Shown: in pieces, positions 1 through 8,413 of the stretch
Position numbering within the stretch: position 1 is the stretch's first letter
How the letters are laid out: every line of letters starts with the position of its first letter
Position numbers and translations under genes: made by a program
Origin: JASBTN01 sp965228805
GTDB lineage: Bacteria > Pseudomonadota > Alphaproteobacteria > Rhodobacterales > Rhodobacteraceae
NCBI RefSeq assembly: GCF_965228805.1
Contig: NZ_CBDDIE010000003.1
Span: forward strand, 3,410,001 to 3,474,000
Length of the DNA stretch: 64,000 nucleotides
Direction: 5' to 3'
Notes under the pieces: model-generated
The model's input: the letters and a program-made list of their open reading frames with translations, nothing else
What the model was told of the DNA's origin: nothing
Databases searched by the model: none

Positions 1-491
1 TCGCCAAGGCTTTCCAGGTGCTGGGCGTAGCTGAGGTTGTGGGCGTGCGCGGCCTCGCTCGCCGCGCCATTCACCTTGCCCGCACGGTCAAAGAAATCAG
101 GCGAAATGCCATAGTCTTCAATCGTTTTCCCGGCGAAGTTGATAGCCTGACGGTTGAGCGCGATCAGCGCCCGGTCATCGCCCGCGCCGGCATAATCGTC
201 CGAAGCCAGCTCATGCGGCAGGTCGATCATGAAGCCTGAGTTACGCCCGGCCGCACCTTCGGCAAGACGCCCGGCCTCCAGCAGGACCACCCGCAGGGAG
301 CCATCCAACTGGCGCAGGCGCCGGGCCGCCGACAGCCCGGCGAATCCACCGCCGATCACCACCACATCTGCGGTGGTGTCCCCGTCCAGGGGTTGGGGCG
401 CGGACCCCTTGCCCAGGATCTCGGCCCAGGCGGCAGGGCCGAGATGGGTAGGCAGTCGTTTGGCGCTGTATTTGGCCTTGTATGCGCTCAC
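1..491 (-). CDS. FAD-dependent oxidoreductase (DAO/PuuB type), C-terminus cut off by window edge
   Basis: Flavin amine or amino-acid oxidase/dehydrogenase; only the first ~163 residues are present. A GTG start at 491 overlaps the stop of the upstream aldehyde dehydrogenase (GTGA), showing translational coupling. Visible: a dinucleotide-binding beta-alpha-beta motif VVVIGGGFAGLSAA near residues 43-56, then an acidic residue in LLEAG, and the A-x-GRNSG segment typical of DAO-family enzymes such as gamma-glutamylputrescine oxidase or D-hydroxyproline dehydrogenase. It would oxidise an amine whose aldehyde product the adjacent dehydrogenase could take. The substrate cannot be fixed because the catalytic C-terminal half lies outside the window. 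Confidence 0.85.
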   Translation of the reverse strand, partial: MSAYKAKYSAKRLPTHLGPAAWAEILGKGSAPQPLDGDTTADVVVIGGGFAGLSAARRLRQLDGSLRVVLLEAGRLAEGAAGRNSGFMIDLPHELASDDYAGAGDDRALIALNRQAINFAGKTIEDYGISPDFFDRAGKVNGAASEAAHAHNLSYAQHLESLG

Positions 492-1987
492 GCGACGGCC
501 TCGTCTTCGTCATCGGCCAGGTCGATCCACAGCGTTTTCAGCTGGGTGTATTGGTCATGTGCGTGCACCGAGTTGTCGCGCCCGCCGAAACCGGATTGCT
601 TGTAACCGCCGAAGGGGGTCGAGATATCGCCCTCGCCAAAGCTGTTCACGGTCACCGTACCCGCGCGAATGGCACGCGCGCCGCGAATGGCGCGTTTGAC
701 GTTGGAGGTAAAGATCGAGGCGGCCAGGCCATAGTCGGTATCGTTCGCGACCGCGATGGCCTCGTCGAAACTGGCGACAGTCACGACGGACAGGACCGGG
801 CCGAAGATCTCTTCTCGGGCCAGGGTGTGGTCGTTGCCGTCGACTTCGACAACGGTCGCTTCGACATGGGTGCCGTCATGGGCCTTGCCGCCCAGCACCA
901 CGGTCTCGGCCTTGTCGAGGTAGCTGCACACCTTGTCGAAATGCGCCTTCGAGACCAGCGCGCCCATGCGCACCTCCGGGTCCAGCGGGGCACCGACATT
1001 CCATTCCCGGGCGTGATGCGCGATGCGTTCCAGCAGCTCGGCCTTGACGTCCTTGTGCACGATCAGCCGCGAAGAGGCCGAGCAGTTTTCGCCCATGTTC
1101 CAAAAGGCACCGTTCACGACGTGCTGGGCTACACGGTCCAGGTTCTCGGCATCGTCCAGAACCACGCAGGGGTTCTTGCCGCCCATCTCCAGAACGACTT
1201 CTTTTGCATTGGATTCAGCGGCATAGGACAGGAAACGCTTGCCGGTCACGGTCGAGCCGGTGAAGGACACCATGTCGATATCCATGTGACGGCCGATGGG
1301 TTCACCCACATCCGCGCCGCCGCCGGGCAGCACGTTGAAGACACCGCGCGGCACACCCGCCTCCATCGCCAGTTCGGCGATACGCAGGGCGGTCAGGGTG
1401 GTTTCGGCCGCCGGTTTCACCACCAGCGAACAGCCCGCAGCCAGGGCCGGGCCAATCTTCCACGCGAGCATCAGCAGCGGGAAGTTCCAGGGCAGCACCA
1501 ACCCGACCACGCCGATGGGTTCGCGCAGGACCATGGCGATGTGATCGTCCGAGGCCGGGGCCACCTGGTCATAGATCTTGTCGATGGCCTCCGCGTGCCA
1601 GGTCAGGCAGTGGATGGTTTCGGGCACATCGACGGTTTCGCAATCCAGGATGGTCTTGCCTGAGTCAATCGACTCCATCACCGCCAGTTCCCGCGCATTG
1701 CGTTTGATCAACTTGGCGAGGCGGATCAGCACCTCCTTGCGCTCGGACGGATGGATGCGCGACCAGCGCCCATCCTCGAAGGCCTCGCGCGCCTTTTCGA
1801 CGGCGAAATCAACATCTTCCAAGCCACAGTCGGCAATGTCCGCCAGTTTCTCGCCAGTGGCCGGGTTCACGCTTTCAAACGTGTTGCCGGACGCGGCCGG
1901 GCGAAAGGCACCGTCGATGAAGGCATTGGTCGGCAGGGTCAGGCCCTTGGCGATGGCTTCGTATTCTTCCCGTGTCAGCAGGTCCAT
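488..1987 (-). CDS. NAD(P)-dependent aldehyde dehydrogenase (PuuC-like)
   Basis: Oxidises an aldehyde to an acid. The 499-residue protein has normal family length and the full catalytic set: PWNFP (Asn168), EMGGKNP (Glu267) and GENCSASSR (Cys302). It most resembles the PuuC/betaine-aldehyde-type subgroup. ATG 1987 is chosen over an in-frame TTG at 1993 because GAGGGG lies about 9 nt upstream of the ATG. It sits between the DapA-like lyase (6-nt gap) and the FAD oxidase (4-nt overlap), so the three are almost certainly co-transcribed. The lyase/oxidase pairing would fit alpha-ketoglutarate semialdehyde from hydroxyproline-type substrates, but gamma-aminobutyraldehyde-like substrates are equally possible. 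Confidence 0.9.
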   Translation of the reverse strand: MDLLTREEYEAIAKGLTLPTNAFIDGAFRPAASGNTFESVNPATGEKLADIADCGLEDVDFAVEKAREAFEDGRWSRIHPSERKEVLIRLAKLIKRNARELAVMESIDSGKTILDCETVDVPETIHCLTWHAEAIDKIYDQVAPASDDHIAMVLREPIGVVGLVLPWNFPLLMLAWKIGPALAAGCSLVVKPAAETTLTALRIAELAMEAGVPRGVFNVLPGGGADVGEPIGRHMDIDMVSFTGSTVTGKRFLSYAAESNAKEVVLEMGGKNPCVVLDDAENLDRVAQHVVNGAFWNMGENCSASSRLIVHKDVKAELLERIAHHAREWNVGAPLDPEVRMGALVSKAHFDKVCSYLDKAETVVLGGKAHDGTHVEATVVEVDGNDHTLAREEIFGPVLSVVTVASFDEAIAVANDTDYGLAASIFTSNVKRAIRGARAIRAGTVTVNSFGEGDISTPFGGYKQSGFGGRDNSVHAHDQYTQLKTLWIDLADDEDEAVA

Positions 1988-1993
1988 GTCCAA

Positions 1994-2911
1994 TTACCCC
2001 TCTGCCTGAATGTCTGCGATGGTGCGTTTGAGCACGCGGATAACCTGCTCCAGCGCCCGTTTGTCGTCTTTATTGAGCCCCTTGAGCGGCGGGCGCATGC
2101 CACCGGTGTCGATGCCGTTCAGCGTGACCCCGTGCTTGACGCACTGAATGAACTTGCCGCCCTGTTCAAGGATGCGCATCAGCGGCATCATCGCGGACAT
2201 GATGCGGCGGCCCTTGTCGAAATTGCCCTCGACCGCACAGGCCTGGTAGAGCGCCACATGCTCTTCCGGCAGGAAGTTGGAGCCTGCACAGACCCAGCTG
2301 CGCGCGCCCCAGGCGAAGAATTCCAGCGCCTGGTCATCCATGCCGCAGGACATCTGGATATGCGGGTAGTCGCGGGCCAGCAGGTGCACCCGGTTGATAT
2401 CGCCCGAGCTTTCCTTGATCGCGCAGATATTGCGGCTCCGGCCAACGCGGTCCAGAAACTCCTCGCCCATATGCACGCCCATGCGGCCCGGGTAGTTGTA
2501 GAGCATGACCGGCAGGTCGGCCGCCTTGTCGATGGCCAGCGCATTTAGCGCGTTTTCCCGTTCCGTGGGCACCGAATAGGGCGGCGTGGCCAGCAGGATT
2601 GCATCCGCGCCGATCTCACGCGCGCCTGTCGCAAGCGCGATGCTGTCGGGCGTCATCATCGCCCCCGTTCCGACGATCACCGGCAGGCGCCCGTTCGCGA
2701 CCTCGTGGGTGAAGCGCGCCAGCTCCAGGCGTTCGTCCACGCCCTGGGCATAGTTCTCGCCGGTCGAGCCACCCGAGATCAGGCCATGCACGCCCTTGTC
2801 GATCAGGTTCTCGATCACATCGGCCATGGCGTCACGATTGACGGAACCGTCCGCGTGGAACGGTGTCACCACCGGGGTATAGATCCCTTCGAAACGGAAT
2901 ATGGGGGTCAT
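1994..2911 (-). CDS. Dihydrodipicolinate synthase family lyase (DapA/HypD-like)
   Basis: Class I Schiff-base TIM-barrel lyase or deaminase of 305 residues. The GGSTGE phosphate/carboxylate loop is at 47-52, the catalytic Tyr in LYNYPGR near 140, and the Schiff-base Lys166 in CAIKESSG. Its catabolic context (FAD oxidase, aldehyde dehydrogenase, GntR regulator) argues against a lysine-biosynthetic DapA and for a catabolic homologue such as 1-pyrroline-4-hydroxy-2-carboxylate deaminase (HypD) or a keto-deoxy-sugar-acid aldolase. The start at 2911 gives the canonical MTPIFRFEGIYTPVVTPF N-terminus and leaves a 7-nt gap to the upstream regulator gene. Confidence 0.85.
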   Translation of the reverse strand: MTPIFRFEGIYTPVVTPFHADGSVNRDAMADVIENLIDKGVHGLISGGSTGENYAQGVDERLELARFTHEVANGRLPVIVGTGAMMTPDSIALATGAREIGADAILLATPPYSVPTERENALNALAIDKAADLPVMLYNYPGRMGVHMGEEFLDRVGRSRNICAIKESSGDINRVHLLARDYPHIQMSCGMDDQALEFFAWGARSWVCAGSNFLPEEHVALYQACAVEGNFDKGRRIMSAMMPLMRILEQGGKFIQCVKHGVTLNGIDTGGMRPPLKGLNKDDKRALEQVIRVLKRTIADIQAEG

Positions 2912-2918
2912 CTGGTCC

Positions 2919-3629
2919 TCATGCTGGGGTTTTGCGCGCCACGCTGCCCAGCGGCATGTCCAGCCCGGTGGGCATGACGAACATCTCGATCTGGTCGCGT
3001 GACAGGTTCCAATGGTCGATCGCCAACTGCGCGGCGGCGGGCTCGTCACCCTCCTCGATCGCGGCGATGATGGCGTCGTGTTGCTGGCTGGCCTCGGACA
3101 GGTTCTCGGCCATTTTCGGATCGCGCGGCCGGTAGAAGGTCATGCCGATGCGGGCGTGATCAATCAGCAGCCGGTGAAAGCTGGGCCGAAGATAGATATT
3201 GTCCGCCATGTCGCCGGTGATCTCGTGAAACAGGTTGTTGGCCATGGCCCGGTCTTCACCGGAACCGGATCGCAGCGCCGCCCTGAACTTCATCTGCGCA
3301 TCCTTGAGGGCCTCGATCTGTTTCGGCCGGGCGTTCTTGGCCGCCAGTTGCAGCACCGCGCCATACATCATCGGCGCGGCCAGGAAGAAATCGCGCAGGG
3401 TTGTGTGCGACATCTCGCTGACCCGCGCGCCACGGTTCTCGCGCAGCTCGACATAGCCCTCGCCCGCCAGCTGGCGCAGCACCTCGCGCAGCGGCGTGCG
3501 CGACAGGGTGAACTCCTCGGACAGGGTCGATTCGTCCAGGTCCTCCCCCGGGCGCAGCCCCAGAGTCATGATCGCCGTCTTGAGGTGATCATAAAGCTCG
3601 GCTTTGCGGTGTTTAGAGCTGTCTTTCAT
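2919..3629 (-). CDS. GntR-family transcriptional regulator (FCD type)
   Basis: Ligand-responsive DNA-binding protein of 236 residues. The N-terminal winged helix carries the GntR signature (LSEEFTLSRTPLREVLRQL, about residues 35-53). An all-helical FCD domain follows, with the metal/ligand-site residues visible as N-x2-H (NNLFHEITG) and the late H of QQHDAI. First gene of the minus-strand catabolic operon and divergent from the ABC transporter, so it probably controls both; a TTGT-N2-ACAA palindrome lies between them. ATG 3629 follows a GGAGACAGGG ribosome site; an in-frame ATG at 3641 is a weaker alternative. Confidence 0.9.
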   Translation of the reverse strand: MKDSSKHRKAELYDHLKTAIMTLGLRPGEDLDESTLSEEFTLSRTPLREVLRQLAGEGYVELRENRGARVSEMSHTTLRDFFLAAPMMYGAVLQLAAKNARPKQIEALKDAQMKFRAALRSGSGEDRAMANNLFHEITGDMADNIYLRPSFHRLLIDHARIGMTFYRPRDPKMAENLSEASQQHDAIIAAIEEGDEPAAAQLAIDHWNLSRDQIEMFVMPTGLDMPLGSVARKTPA

Positions 3630-3732
3630 CCCTGTCTCCATTGGTTGCCTCGGGTGCCTTCGGGGCAGTTTGCCCGCCCTGCGCCTCCAAGCGCAACCAG
3701 GTTGCTCAAACTGTGTTATCAAGAAATACATG

Positions 3733-3742
3733 TTGTGTACAA
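3733..3742. promoter_or_regulatory. Candidate GntR operator (TTGT-GT-ACAA)
   Basis: A 4+4 inverted repeat with a 2-bp centre in the ~160-bp divergent region between the GntR gene and the transporter ATPase gene. FCD-type GntR regulators commonly bind short T(T)GT...AC(A)A palindromes, and the local sequence is AT-rich compared with its surroundings, as expected for a promoter. Assigning it to this regulator is inference from position. Confidence 0.45.
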
Positions 3743-3790
3743 TATCAAAACATGCAGTATTCACTGAAAGTTTGCGGACAGGAGGGGTAC

Positions 3791-4873
3791 GTGACCAATA
3801 CCGGCGAAGACGCAGTTATCGATTGCCGAAATCTTTGGAAGATTTTTGGCAAACGCGCAGATGAGGCCATGAAAGCCGTTCAGGAACAGGGGCTTGGCAA
3901 GCTGGAGGTGCGCGACCAGTTCGACTGTGTCGTGGGCGTGCAGGATGCCTCCTTTACCGTGGGACGGGGCGAGATCTTCTGCATCATGGGCCTGTCGGGC
4001 TCGGGCAAATCGACCTTGATTCGTCACGTGAACCGGTTGATCGAGCCCACTTCGGGCCAGCTGTTCATCGAAGGCCAGGACGTGAACGGGCTGAATGCCC
4101 GCGACCTGCGCGAGATGCGCGCGGAAAAGATCGGCATGGTGTTTCAGAACATGGCACTGATGCCGCATCGCACGGTGCTGGACAATGTCGCCTTCAGCCA
4201 GGAGGTGCGCGGCCATGACGCCCGCGAGCGGCACGAAAACGCCATGCGCGCGATCGACGCCGTGGACCTGAACGGTTGGGACCAGAAATACCCCGATGAA
4301 CTGTCGGGCGGCATGCAGCAGCGCGTGGGCCTCGCCCGCGCCATCGCCGCCGACCCCTCGATCCTGTTGATGGACGAGCCCTTCTCGGCGCTCGACCCAC
4401 TCATTCGCCGCCAGTTGCAGGACAAGTTCATGTCGCTCTCGGCCGAGATGAAGAAGACCACCCTGTTCATCACCCATGACCTCGATGAAGCGATCCGCAT
4501 CGGCGACCGCATCGCGATCATGAAGGACGGCGCGCTGGTCCAGGTCGGCACGCCCGAGGATATCGTCACCAACCCGGTCGATGACTATGTGGCGGATTTC
4601 GTCGCGGGGATTTCCAAGCTCGAACTGATCTCGGCGGGCAAGATCATGGAGCCGGTCGAAAGCTTCGAAGCCCGTCGCGGCCCGATCGAACACGACCACT
4701 GGCCCGAGGCGCATCCGGATCACTCGCTGGATGACCTGGTGAACCTGTCGATCGCCACTCAGCACCCGGTGATGGTCAAGGTCGATGGCAAGCCCATCGG
4801 TGTGGTCACCAAGAACGCGCTGCTGCGTGGGATCCAGGGTGACGTCGACGACGAAACCGCCGTGAAGCACTGA
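3791..4873 (+). CDS. Glycine betaine/proline-type ABC transporter, ATP-binding subunit
   Basis: ProV/OpuAA-family ATPase energising uptake of a quaternary ammonium compound or proline-like osmolyte; it acts on the inner face of the cytoplasmic membrane. It has 360 residues from GTG 3791, which follows GGAGGGG. Walker A GLSGSGKST is at 67-75, signature LSGGMQQ at 171-177, Walker B ILLMDEP at 191-197 and switch His229 (FITHD). The long N-terminal extension before Walker A is characteristic of this family. The C-terminal ~100 residues are a short CBS-like regulatory region. The permease follows after a 12-nt gap. Confidence 0.93.
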   Translation: MTNTGEDAVIDCRNLWKIFGKRADEAMKAVQEQGLGKLEVRDQFDCVVGVQDASFTVGRGEIFCIMGLSGSGKSTLIRHVNRLIEPTSGQLFIEGQDVNGLNARDLREMRAEKIGMVFQNMALMPHRTVLDNVAFSQEVRGHDARERHENAMRAIDAVDLNGWDQKYPDELSGGMQQRVGLARAIAADPSILLMDEPFSALDPLIRRQLQDKFMSLSAEMKKTTLFITHDLDEAIRIGDRIAIMKDGALVQVGTPEDIVTNPVDDYVADFVAGISKLELISAGKIMEPVESFEARRGPIEHDHWPEAHPDHSLDDLVNLSIATQHPVMVKVDGKPIGVVTKNALLRGIQGDVDDETAVKH

Positions 4874-4885
4874 GGGGGACAGACC

Positions 4886-5821
4886 ATGGCAGATACAGAA
4901 TTCAGCATCCTGGACCCGTTTTCCGCGGTCGATCTGGGCATTGCGGACATGGCGGATGGGGTCAAGGGCTGGGCGATTGCCAACCGCGCCCTGATCCAGC
5001 CGGTCAAGAAATTCTTCAACGAGATGATCGTGGGCATCGACACTGCCCTGAACGCGGTGCCACCGCTGGTCATGCTGATGATCCTGACCCTGGTTGCATG
5101 GCAAGCGGCCGGGCGGCGGGTCGCCATCCTGGTCGCGGTATCGATGACCTGTCTGGGGTTTCTGGCGCCCAATGCCTGGGGCCTCGCCATGACCACGCTG
5201 GCCATCGTGGTCTCCGCGGTGCTGCTGAGTTTCGTGATCGGCCTGCCGCTGGGCATCCTCGCGGGCAAGAACGACCGGTTCGAGACCGCCATTCGCCCCA
5301 TCCTGGACACGATGCAGACCATCCCCGCCTTCGTCTACCTGGTGCCGGTGGTGATGCTGATCGGGATCGGCAATGTCTCGGGCGTGATCGTAACGATCAT
5401 CTTCGCCCTGCCGCCGCTGATCCGCCTGACCAGCCTGGGCATTCGCGGCGTGAACCCATCGGTGGTCGAGGCCGCCCGCGCCTTCGGTGCCAACCCGCGC
5501 CAGATCCTGTTCAAGGTCGAACTGCCGCTGGCCACGCCGACGATCCTGGCGGGCGTCAACCAGACCATCATGCTGTCGCTGTCGATGGTCGTCATCGCCT
5601 CGATGATCTCGGTCAAGGGGCTGGGCAACGAGGTCCTGCGCGCCATGGGTCGTCTGGACGCGGGCAAGGCGCTGGTCGGCGGGCTGGGTATCGTCATCCT
5701 GGCCATCGTGCTGGACCGCATCACCCAGGGCATGGGCCAATCGGGCCGGGATCGCGGCCATCGCCACTGGTGGCAGGGCGGCCCCGTGGGCGCCGTGCTG
5801 CGCCTGGTCGGCAAGGCCTGA
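4886..5821 (+). CDS. Glycine betaine/proline-type ABC transporter, permease subunit
   Basis: ProW/OpuAB-family integral membrane component of 311 residues. It has a soluble N-terminal region, then several hydrophobic segments from about residue 60, including TLAIVVSAVLLSFVIGLPLG. The cytoplasmic EAA coupling loop is recognisable as EAARAFGANPRQILFKVELP (about residues 197-216). The family-typical segment NQTIMLSLSMVVIASMI follows. It works with the ATPase upstream and the periplasmic binding protein downstream. The tail after about residue 285 is arginine/histidine-rich and not conserved in the family as I know it. Confidence 0.93.
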   Translation: MADTEFSILDPFSAVDLGIADMADGVKGWAIANRALIQPVKKFFNEMIVGIDTALNAVPPLVMLMILTLVAWQAAGRRVAILVAVSMTCLGFLAPNAWGLAMTTLAIVVSAVLLSFVIGLPLGILAGKNDRFETAIRPILDTMQTIPAFVYLVPVVMLIGIGNVSGVIVTIIFALPPLIRLTSLGIRGVNPSVVEAARAFGANPRQILFKVELPLATPTILAGVNQTIMLSLSMVVIASMISVKGLGNEVLRAMGRLDAGKALVGGLGIVILAIVLDRITQGMGQSGRDRGHRHWWQGGPVGAVLRLVGKA

Positions 5822-5831
5822 TCCATCCGAA

Positions 5832-5859
5832 CTCACCCAACACTGCTCACCCAACACTG
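5832..5859. repeat. Perfect 14-bp tandem duplication (x2) between permease and binding-protein genes
   Basis: The 14-mer CTCACCCAACACTG occurs twice head to tail (5832-5845, 5846-5859) in the 64-bp intergenic spacer, just before the AAGGGAGG ribosome site of the binding-protein gene. It is probably a replication-slippage duplication that lengthens the spacer; no known regulatory motif is recognised. Confidence 0.9.
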
Positions 5860-5885
5860 CACTGAACACCAAGGGAGGAAACCAC

Positions 5886-6884
5886 ATGTTCAGAAAGACC
5901 CTCATCGCCGCGCTCGCGGCCTCCACCACCCTCGCGGGCGCCGCCTTTGCCGACGATCACGCCATGCCCGGCAAGGGCGTGACCGTGCGCCCTGTGATCC
6001 AGCCCACGGTCGAGGAATTCTTCCAAGCCCGCATCGTTTTCCAGGCGCTTGAGGACCTGGGCTATGATGTGGCCGAACCCGAAGAGGTGCTGGCCCAAAC
6101 CATGCACCTGGCCCTGGGCACAGGCGACGCGGACTTCACCACTGCCTCTTGGAACAAGCTGCACCACAACTTCTTCGAGGAAAGCGGCGGCGACGCGGTG
6201 CTGGAAAAGGTCGGCACGCTGATCGACGGCGCGTTGCAGGGCTACCTGGTCAACAAGGCCGCCTATGACGCGGGTGTGCAGAACCTGGGCGACCTGGCCG
6301 ACCCCGAAAAGGCCGCCATGTTCGACAGCGACGGCGACGGTCTGGCCGATCTGGCCGGCTGCGTGCCCGGCTGGGGCTGCGAACGCGTGATCGAGCACCA
6401 ACTGGATGAGTTCGGCCTGCGTGATACGGTCACTCACAACCAAGGGGAATACAACGCCATCATCGCCGACACGATTGCCCGCAACGCGGCCGGAGAAAAC
6501 GTGCTCTACTACACCTGGACCCCCTACTGGGTCTCGGGCGTGCTGGCCCCGGGCGAGGACGTGGAGTTCCTGGCCGTGCCCTACAGCTCGCTGCCCGATG
6601 GTGCGACCGCCGAAACCACCTTCAACGGCAAGGACCTGGGTTTTGCGGTGGACAGCATCCGCATCATCGCCACCGACGAGTTCTTGGGTGCCAACCCGGC
6701 CGCCGCGAAACTGTTCGAAGTTGCCTCGATCGACATCAACTCGGTCTCGGCACAGAACAAGCTGGTCGCCGATGGCGAGGACAGCTCGGAAGACATCGAC
6801 CGCCACGTCGCCGACTGGATCGATGCCAACCGCGCCACCTATGACGGCTGGCTTGACGCGGCCCGCGCGGCGGCCGCAAACTGA
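5886..6884 (+). CDS. Glycine betaine/proline-type ABC transporter, periplasmic substrate-binding protein
   Basis: OpuAC/ProX-family binding protein of 332 residues. A Sec signal peptide ends at about AFA-DD (residues 20-22). Aromatic-cage segments are visible: ASWNKLHHNFF, VPGWGCE and YTWTPYWV. The VPGWGCE motif is characteristic of ProX-like proteins. It captures a betaine-like cation through cation-pi contacts and delivers it to the permease encoded upstream. The gene follows AAGGGAGG and is closed by a strong hairpin terminator. The exact ligand (glycine betaine, proline betaine, hydroxyproline betaine, carnitine, choline) cannot be read from sequence. Confidence 0.92.
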   Translation: MFRKTLIAALAASTTLAGAAFADDHAMPGKGVTVRPVIQPTVEEFFQARIVFQALEDLGYDVAEPEEVLAQTMHLALGTGDADFTTASWNKLHHNFFEESGGDAVLEKVGTLIDGALQGYLVNKAAYDAGVQNLGDLADPEKAAMFDSDGDGLADLAGCVPGWGCERVIEHQLDEFGLRDTVTHNQGEYNAIIADTIARNAAGENVLYYTWTPYWVSGVLAPGEDVEFLAVPYSSLPDGATAETTFNGKDLGFAVDSIRIIATDEFLGANPAAAKLFEVASIDINSVSAQNKLVADGEDSSEDIDRHVADWIDANRATYDGWLDAARAAAAN

Positions 6885-6901
6885 TCTCCTCCTCCCGGAG
6901 C

Positions 6902-6940
6902 GGGGCTGCGCGGGGGTCACCCTTCGCGCAGCCCCTTTTG
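6902..6940 (+). terminator. Rho-independent terminator after the ABC transporter operon
   Basis: An 11-bp stem GGGGCTGCGCG/CGCGCAGCCCC with a 12-nt loop, followed by TTTTGCTTT, ending the ATPase-permease-binding protein operon just before the GlxA-type regulator gene. Confidence 0.85.
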
Positions 6941-6960
6941 CTTTCTGACAGGACACCGCC

Positions 6961-7911
6961 ATGGACCGCCCGCGCCACTTCACCTTCCTGTTGATCGAAG
7001 AGTTCTCGCACCTCGCCTTTTCCTGCGCGGTCGAGCCCCTGCGCATTGCCAATCTTGTCAGTGGCGAGGATCTGTACAGCTGGTCCTTCGCATCCGAGAA
7101 TGGCGAGACGGCGACCTGTTCCAACGGCTCCGTCACACTGGTGCATCACGGCTTCGACACCCTGCCGAAATCCGACCAGCTTTTTGCGCTCTCGGGCATC
7201 CACATGCGCAACCACGTGACCAAGCCACTGCTGGCAACCCTGCGCCGGGAGAAGGCACGCGGGACAGCTGTGGGGGCGCTTTGCTCCGGCGCCTGGCTGC
7301 TCGCAGAGGCCGGTTTTCTGGACGGCATGCAGGCGGCAATCCACTGGGAATACCACGACGCCTTTACCGAGCAGTTTCCCGAGGTGAACCTGGTGCGTTC
7401 GGTCTTCGTTGCGGATGAAAAACACATGACCGCCTCGGGCGGCACCGCAACCGCCGACCTGATGCTGAGCCTGATCGACCGCTGGCAGGGCTCGGACCTG
7501 GCCATCGCGGTGGCCGATCAGATGGTCTATAACGCCGTGCGCAATGCCACCGCCGAACAGCGCGTGTCGCTGCAATCGCGCAACGGCATGCGCAACCCGC
7601 ATATGGCCAAGGCGATCCAGATGATGCAGGACACGCTGGAACACCCCGTCTCCCCTGCCCTGATCGCGGGCGAGATCGGCATCTCCACCCGGCAGCTCGA
7701 ACGGCTCTTCGGCAAGTACCTGAACAGCTCACCCAAGAAATACTACATGGAAATGCGCCTGGAACGCGCCCGCAACCTGCTGGTGCAGACCGAAGCCTCG
7801 ATCACCGATGTGGCGCTTGCCTGCGGCTTCGAAAGCCCCGGTCATTTCTCGCGGGTGTATCGCACGGCTTTCGGGGTCACACCGCATTTGCAGCGGTCGA
7901 AATTGGGGTAG
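6961..7911 (+). CDS. GlxA-family transcriptional regulator (DJ-1/PfpI-like domain + AraC HTH)
   Basis: Regulator of 316 residues. Residues ~1-190 form a class I amidotransferase-like sensor domain with the nucleophile-elbow-like GALCSGAWLLAEAG segment. Residues ~215-312 hold two AraC helix-turn-helix motifs, including ISTRQLERLFGKYL and DVALACGFESPGHFSRVYR. Close relatives are CdhR and GbdR, which control carnitine and glycine-betaine/choline catabolism in Pseudomonas. Its position directly after the betaine-type transporter supports control of a methylated-osmolyte pathway. It is preceded by a terminator, so it probably has its own promoter. Confidence 0.9.
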   Translation: MDRPRHFTFLLIEEFSHLAFSCAVEPLRIANLVSGEDLYSWSFASENGETATCSNGSVTLVHHGFDTLPKSDQLFALSGIHMRNHVTKPLLATLRREKARGTAVGALCSGAWLLAEAGFLDGMQAAIHWEYHDAFTEQFPEVNLVRSVFVADEKHMTASGGTATADLMLSLIDRWQGSDLAIAVADQMVYNAVRNATAEQRVSLQSRNGMRNPHMAKAIQMMQDTLEHPVSPALIAGEIGISTRQLERLFGKYLNSSPKKYYMEMRLERARNLLVQTEASITDVALACGFESPGHFSRVYRTAFGVTPHLQRSKLG

Positions 7912-8041
7912 ATATCGAGCGCATCGCAAAGACGCCCTGCCCCATCCGCAAAGCCCCACGGTACCCATGTGCCGCATCATGGTCGCGACCTCAACATGCC
8001 GCAGAACAGGTGCGATCCGACTTTCAATGCTGAAGGGAATG

Positions 8042-8131
8042 TGGCGGAGAGACAGGGATTCGAACCCTGGAGACGGTTTCCCGCCTACACACTTTCCAGG
8101 CGTGCGCCTTCGACCACTCGGCCACCTCTCC
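8042..8131 (-). tRNA. tRNA-Ser (anticodon GGA), CCA encoded
   Basis: The reverse complement folds as a class II tRNA with a long variable arm. Acceptor strand GGAGAGG pairs with TCTCTCC, the anticodon loop is CTGGAAA (GGA, reading UCC/UCU), the T-arm is CAGGG-TTCGAAT-CCCTG, the discriminator is G73, and the 3' CCA is in the DNA. Confidence 0.97.
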
Positions 8132-8413
8132 GTAACGCGCTATGTAGGCCAAGCCGGGGGGGAAGCGCAAGAGGGTTGAAATGAAAATCGACGTGGTTTT
8201 CACGACGCCCTAAACACGCTGCTCAAGGGCTCGAAAAAACACGGCCAGGGAAGCCCCGGAAGTACCCACCTCTTTATCTTCCCGAAAGTATCCAGGGGAG
8301 GTCACGGGAGCAAAGCCCCCGCGCGCTTTTGGCTTCGCCAAAAGTGCTAGGCCCAACCCGGAACAAGCATCTTGGATGCGCAGATCCGGGGCGGGAGCCC
8401 CCCGGCTCGCGGG
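8132..8413. other. Intergenic region with a hairpin; no gene seen
   Basis: About 280 bp between tRNA-Ser and alaX without a credible ORF. It holds a perfect 8-bp stem CTTTTGGC-TTC-GCCAAAAG (8326-8344), a plausible transcription stop. The remainder looks like degenerate intergenic sequence. Confidence 0.5.

Noticed and set aside
3761..5929. 722-codon open frame on the minus strand over the ABC transporter genes
   Set aside because: Shadow of three well-supported plus-strand genes; composition dominated by His/Gln/Asp/Arg typical of antisense GC-rich frames.
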